From the NCBI GenBank assembly GCA_002413185.1, contig DHWM01000005.1, positions 8,241-14,948 on the forward strand: a DNA stretch of 6,708 nt, written 5' to 3'. The DNA is from Actinobacteria bacterium UBA5182. GTDB taxonomy: Bacteria; Actinomycetota; UBA4738. A model generated the notes under the pieces. It did no database searches. It was not told where the DNA came from and was given only the letters and a program-made list of their open reading frames with translations. Shown here in pieces: positions 5,319-6,708 of the stretch. Every line of letters begins with the position of its first letter. The first letter of the stretch is position 1. The translations under genes were made by a program, and so were the position numbers.

Positions 5319-5389
5319 GAAGAGAGGAGTCCCAATTTCGTCCGGGTCGAGGGCGCCCAGGAGGGCACCGGCCCCCGAGCATCGGCTGA

Positions 5390-5409
5390 CCGGTCCGGGG
5401 CCGGACCGG
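5390..5409. promoter_or_regulatory. 20-bp dyad just upstream of the candidate moaA -10
   Basis: Arms CCGGTCCGG (5390-5398) and CCGGACCGG (5401-5409) are perfect 9-bp inverted copies around a GG centre. The dyad ends 1 nt before the candidate -10 CATACT (5411-5416) and overlaps the probable spacer, where a repressor could block polymerase. It lies in the moaA/secreted-gene divergent region. A chance GC-rich palindrome is possible but less likely at this arm length. Confidence 0.4.
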
Positions 5410-5410
5410 G

Positions 5411-5416
5411 CATACT
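5411..5416 (+). promoter_or_regulatory. Candidate -10 (CATACT) for moaA
   Basis: CATACT matches TATAAT at four positions. An alternative register, TACTGT (5413-5418), also fits TANNNT. The only -35-like sequence is CTGACC at 5386-5391, at a long 19-nt spacing. The expected leader is about 20-25 nt and contains the ribosome binding site. Confidence 0.35.
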
Positions 5417-5435
5417 GTGGGAGACGACGAACCTC

Positions 5436-5441
5436 GAGGAG
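5436..5441 (+). promoter_or_regulatory. Ribosome binding site of moaA
   Basis: GAGGAG sits close to the ATG at 5445: 3 nt from its end, 5 nt if only GAGG is counted. It supports this start over the long open frame upstream, which runs antisense to two other genes. Confidence 0.55.
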
Positions 5442-5444
5442 CTC

Positions 5445-6467
5445 ATGGCCGTTCACGACATCGAATCGCCTCCGCCGCCAGGCGGACCGCTGGTGGACAC
5501 GTTCGGCCGGGTGGGAGACGACCTCCGTGTCTCGGTGACCGATCGGTGCAACTTCCGGTGCACCTACTGCATGCCCGCGGAGGGACTGCAGTGGGTGCCC
5601 AAGGAGCAGATCCTGACCTTCGAGGAGATCACTCGCGTGGTCGGAGTTTTCGAGTCCCTGGGGGTACGGTCGGTCAAGATCACCGGCGGCGAGCCGACGG
5701 TTCGAGCCGAACTTCCCACGCTGATCAGGATGCTGCGGAGCGCCTCCCCGGACGTCGAGATCTCCATGACCACGAACGGGTACCTCCTGGACCGTCTGGC
5801 CGGACCGCTGGCCGAGGCGGGGCTACACCGTGTCACGGTCTCCTGCGACTCGTTGCTCCGGCACCGCTTCGCCGAGATGACCCGACGGGACGCGTTGGAT
5901 CGGGTGATGCGGGGGCTACGAGCTGCGGACGAAGCGGGCCTGACCCCCATCAAGCTCAACTGTGTGGTCATCGCCGGCACGAACGAGGACGAGGTCGTCG
6001 ACTTCGCCCGGTTCGTTCGGGAGACGGGCTATGAGGTCCGGTTCATCGAATACATGCCCCTCGACGCCGAGCAGCACTGGGAGCGAGCCAAGGTCGTCCC
6101 GTCCGCCGACGTGATCGAGACGATCGACCGGGTGTTCCCGTTGCTCGCGGAGGGCGAGGGCCCCGAACCCGCCTCGACGTTCCGGTTCGCCGACGGCGGG
6201 GCGGGCGCGGTCGGGGTGATCGCCTCGGTCACCGAGCCGTTCTGCGATACGTGCAACCGCCTCCGGATCACCGCCGAGGGCCAGTTCCGAGCGTGCCTGT
6301 TCGCGATGGAGGAGACCGACCTTCGCACGCCACTGCGGGACGGAGCGCGGGACGAAGAGCTGGCCCGGCTCATCCGCGGGGCCGTCTGGTCGAAGTGGGA
6401 GGGCCACAAGATCAATCATCCGGACTTCCGACGGCCGGGACGTTCCATGTCCATGATCGGCGGCTGA
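5445..6467 (+). CDS. moaA: GTP 3',8-cyclase MoaA, molybdenum cofactor biosynthesis
   Basis: This is a radical S-adenosylmethionine enzyme that converts GTP to the 3',8-cyclised intermediate, from which MoaC forms cyclic pyranopterin monophosphate. The 340 residues match the family length. The N-terminal cluster ligands are Cys35, Cys39 and Cys42 in TDRCNFRCTYCMP. The SAM-binding GGEP is at 81-84. The C-terminal cluster ligands are Cys267, Cys270 and Cys284 in CDTCNRLRIT...RACLF, and this stretch also holds the arginines that contact GTP. The chain ends in MSMIGG, with the terminal double glycine needed by MoaA. A Pro-rich segment (9-13) precedes the fold. Small departures from the usual text are VSCDS at 132-136 (usually SLDS) and GEPTVR at 82-87 (usually GEPLLR). 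No other moa gene is adjacent on this strand, but a Mog-XdhC fusion lies nearby on the other strand. Confidence 0.97.
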   Translation: MAVHDIESPPPPGGPLVDTFGRVGDDLRVSVTDRCNFRCTYCMPAEGLQWVPKEQILTFEEITRVVGVFESLGVRSVKITGGEPTVRAELPTLIRMLRSASPDVEISMTTNGYLLDRLAGPLAEAGLHRVTVSCDSLLRHRFAEMTRRDALDRVMRGLRAADEAGLTPIKLNCVVIAGTNEDEVVDFARFVRETGYEVRFIEYMPLDAEQHWERAKVVPSADVIETIDRVFPLLAEGEGPEPASTFRFADGGAGAVGVIASVTEPFCDTCNRLRITAEGQFRACLFAMEETDLRTPLRDGARDEELARLIRGAVWSKWEGHKINHPDFRRPGRSMSMIGG

Positions 6468-6506
6468 GGCGGGTCCCCTCCCTCCGGCGTCCCCTGATGC
6501 CTCCGA

Positions 6507-6521
6507 TTTCGGATACCGAAA
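6507..6521 (+). terminator. Hairpin downstream of moaA, possible terminator
   Basis: TTTCGG (6507-6512) and CCGAAA (6516-6521) form a perfect 6-bp stem with a 3-nt loop, starting 39 nt after the moaA stop. CCCCT at 6491-6495 could pair with AGGGG at 6521-6525 as an alternative or lower stem. There is no T-tract, as is common in high-GC actinobacteria, so termination is not certain. Confidence 0.35.
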
Positions 6522-6561
6522 GGGGTCCCGATGCTCCCGGACTCCATGCCTGCTTTGCCAC

Positions 6562-6586
6562 CGACTCACACGACTCAATCGAGTCA
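6562..6586. repeat. Three CGACTCA-type half-sites upstream of the DHFR-like gene
   Basis: CGACTCA occurs at 6562-6568 and again at 6571-6577, 9 bp apart. An inverted, near-identical copy (CGAGTCA, reading TGACTCG on the other strand) lies at 6580-6586. The last two form GACTC-AATC-GAGTC. The array lies about 70 nt before the start codon at 6656 and could be a regulator site. No regulator gene is visible in the window. Confidence 0.3.
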
Positions 6587-6640
6587 GACGGGCAACCTAT
6601 TGGCGCAAGCTCTAAGTTCGTAGCCAGGTGCAGTATGCGT

Positions 6641-6649
6641 AAAGGGAGG
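6641..6649 (+). promoter_or_regulatory. Ribosome binding site of the DHFR-like gene
   Basis: AAAGGGAGG lies 6 nt upstream of the ATG at 6656, a strong match to the anti-Shine-Dalgarno complement. It fixes the start of this edge-truncated gene. Confidence 0.75.
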
Positions 6650-6655
6650 CTCACC

Positions 6656-6708
6656 ATGGCCAAGCTGATCTACTCGGCGATCACGTCGCTCGACGGCTAC
6701 GTAGCGGA
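6656..6708 (+). CDS. RibD_C / dihydrofolate reductase-like protein, N-terminal part only
   Basis: The gene runs off the right edge after 17 codons. The visible residues read MAKLIYSAITSLDGYVA. This matches the N terminus of the large dihydrofolate-reductase-like family related to the RibD C-terminal domain, where a strand is followed by the SLDGYVA turn that lies near the NADPH and substrate. These small reductases are widespread in actinobacteria, and most have no assigned substrate. They are not usually the cell's true folate reductase. The start is secured by the strong ribosome binding site. The gene is on the same strand as moaA but 188 nt away with a hairpin between, so it probably has its own promoter, which I could not place. 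Confidence 0.75.
   Translation, partial: MAKLIYSAITSLDGYVA

Noticed and set aside
4509..6467. Very long plus-strand frame that extends moaA upstream by more than 300 codons
   Set aside because: The extension runs antisense to the membrane and secreted protein genes and is Arg/Gly/His-rich noise. The moaA start at 5445 has a ribosome binding site and matches family length.

Overview
The window is GC-rich throughout. Its coding frames strongly prefer G or C at the third codon position, it uses GTG starts, and several genes appear to be leaderless. The gene types (LigC-type ATP-dependent DNA ligase, XdhC/CoxI-like domain, RibD_C/DHFR-like protein) fit a chromosome of an actinobacterium, probably a soil or otherwise uncultured lineage. 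The taxonomic call is an inference from composition and gene content only. I see no phage, transposon, CRISPR, rRNA or tRNA sequence.

Layout from left to right. Positions 1-358 hold no gene I can support, but contain inverted repeats that could fold. A minus-strand LigC-like ATP-dependent DNA ligase follows (359-1408). Upstream of it is a compact divergent promoter region with a possible 8-codon leader ORF. A small plus-strand protein of unknown function with a very basic tail comes next (1525-1896). It converges, with a 7-nt gap between stops, on a minus-strand block. In transcription order that block is a secreted protein (5258-4779), a single-pass membrane protein (4688-4050), a MogA/MoaB-XdhC fusion protein (4003-2741) and a HAD-IB phosphatase-like protein (2728-1904). 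Divergent from the secreted gene is moaA (5445-6467, plus strand). After a 188-nt gap, the first 17 codons of a RibD_C/DHFR-like gene run off the right edge.

The clear functional theme is molybdenum cofactor (Moco). MoaA starts the pathway from GTP. The Mog-type domain activates molybdopterin by adenylation, and an XdhC/CoxI-like domain normally prepares or delivers Moco to molybdenum hydroxylases. Here the last two roles sit on one polypeptide. The ligase, HAD protein and secreted/membrane proteins are not obviously part of that pathway.

The most notable non-coding observation is a recurring arrangement. A TANNNT hexamer lies exactly 9 nt before the start codon, with no Shine-Dalgarno sequence, at three minus-strand genes (starts at 4688, 4003 and 2728). 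It also precedes a GTG that opens a tiny ORF whose stop overlaps the ligase start (GTGA). By contrast, moaA, the secreted gene and the DHFR-like gene have purine-rich ribosome binding sites. A 20-bp near-perfect dyad lies just upstream of a candidate moaA -10 element.
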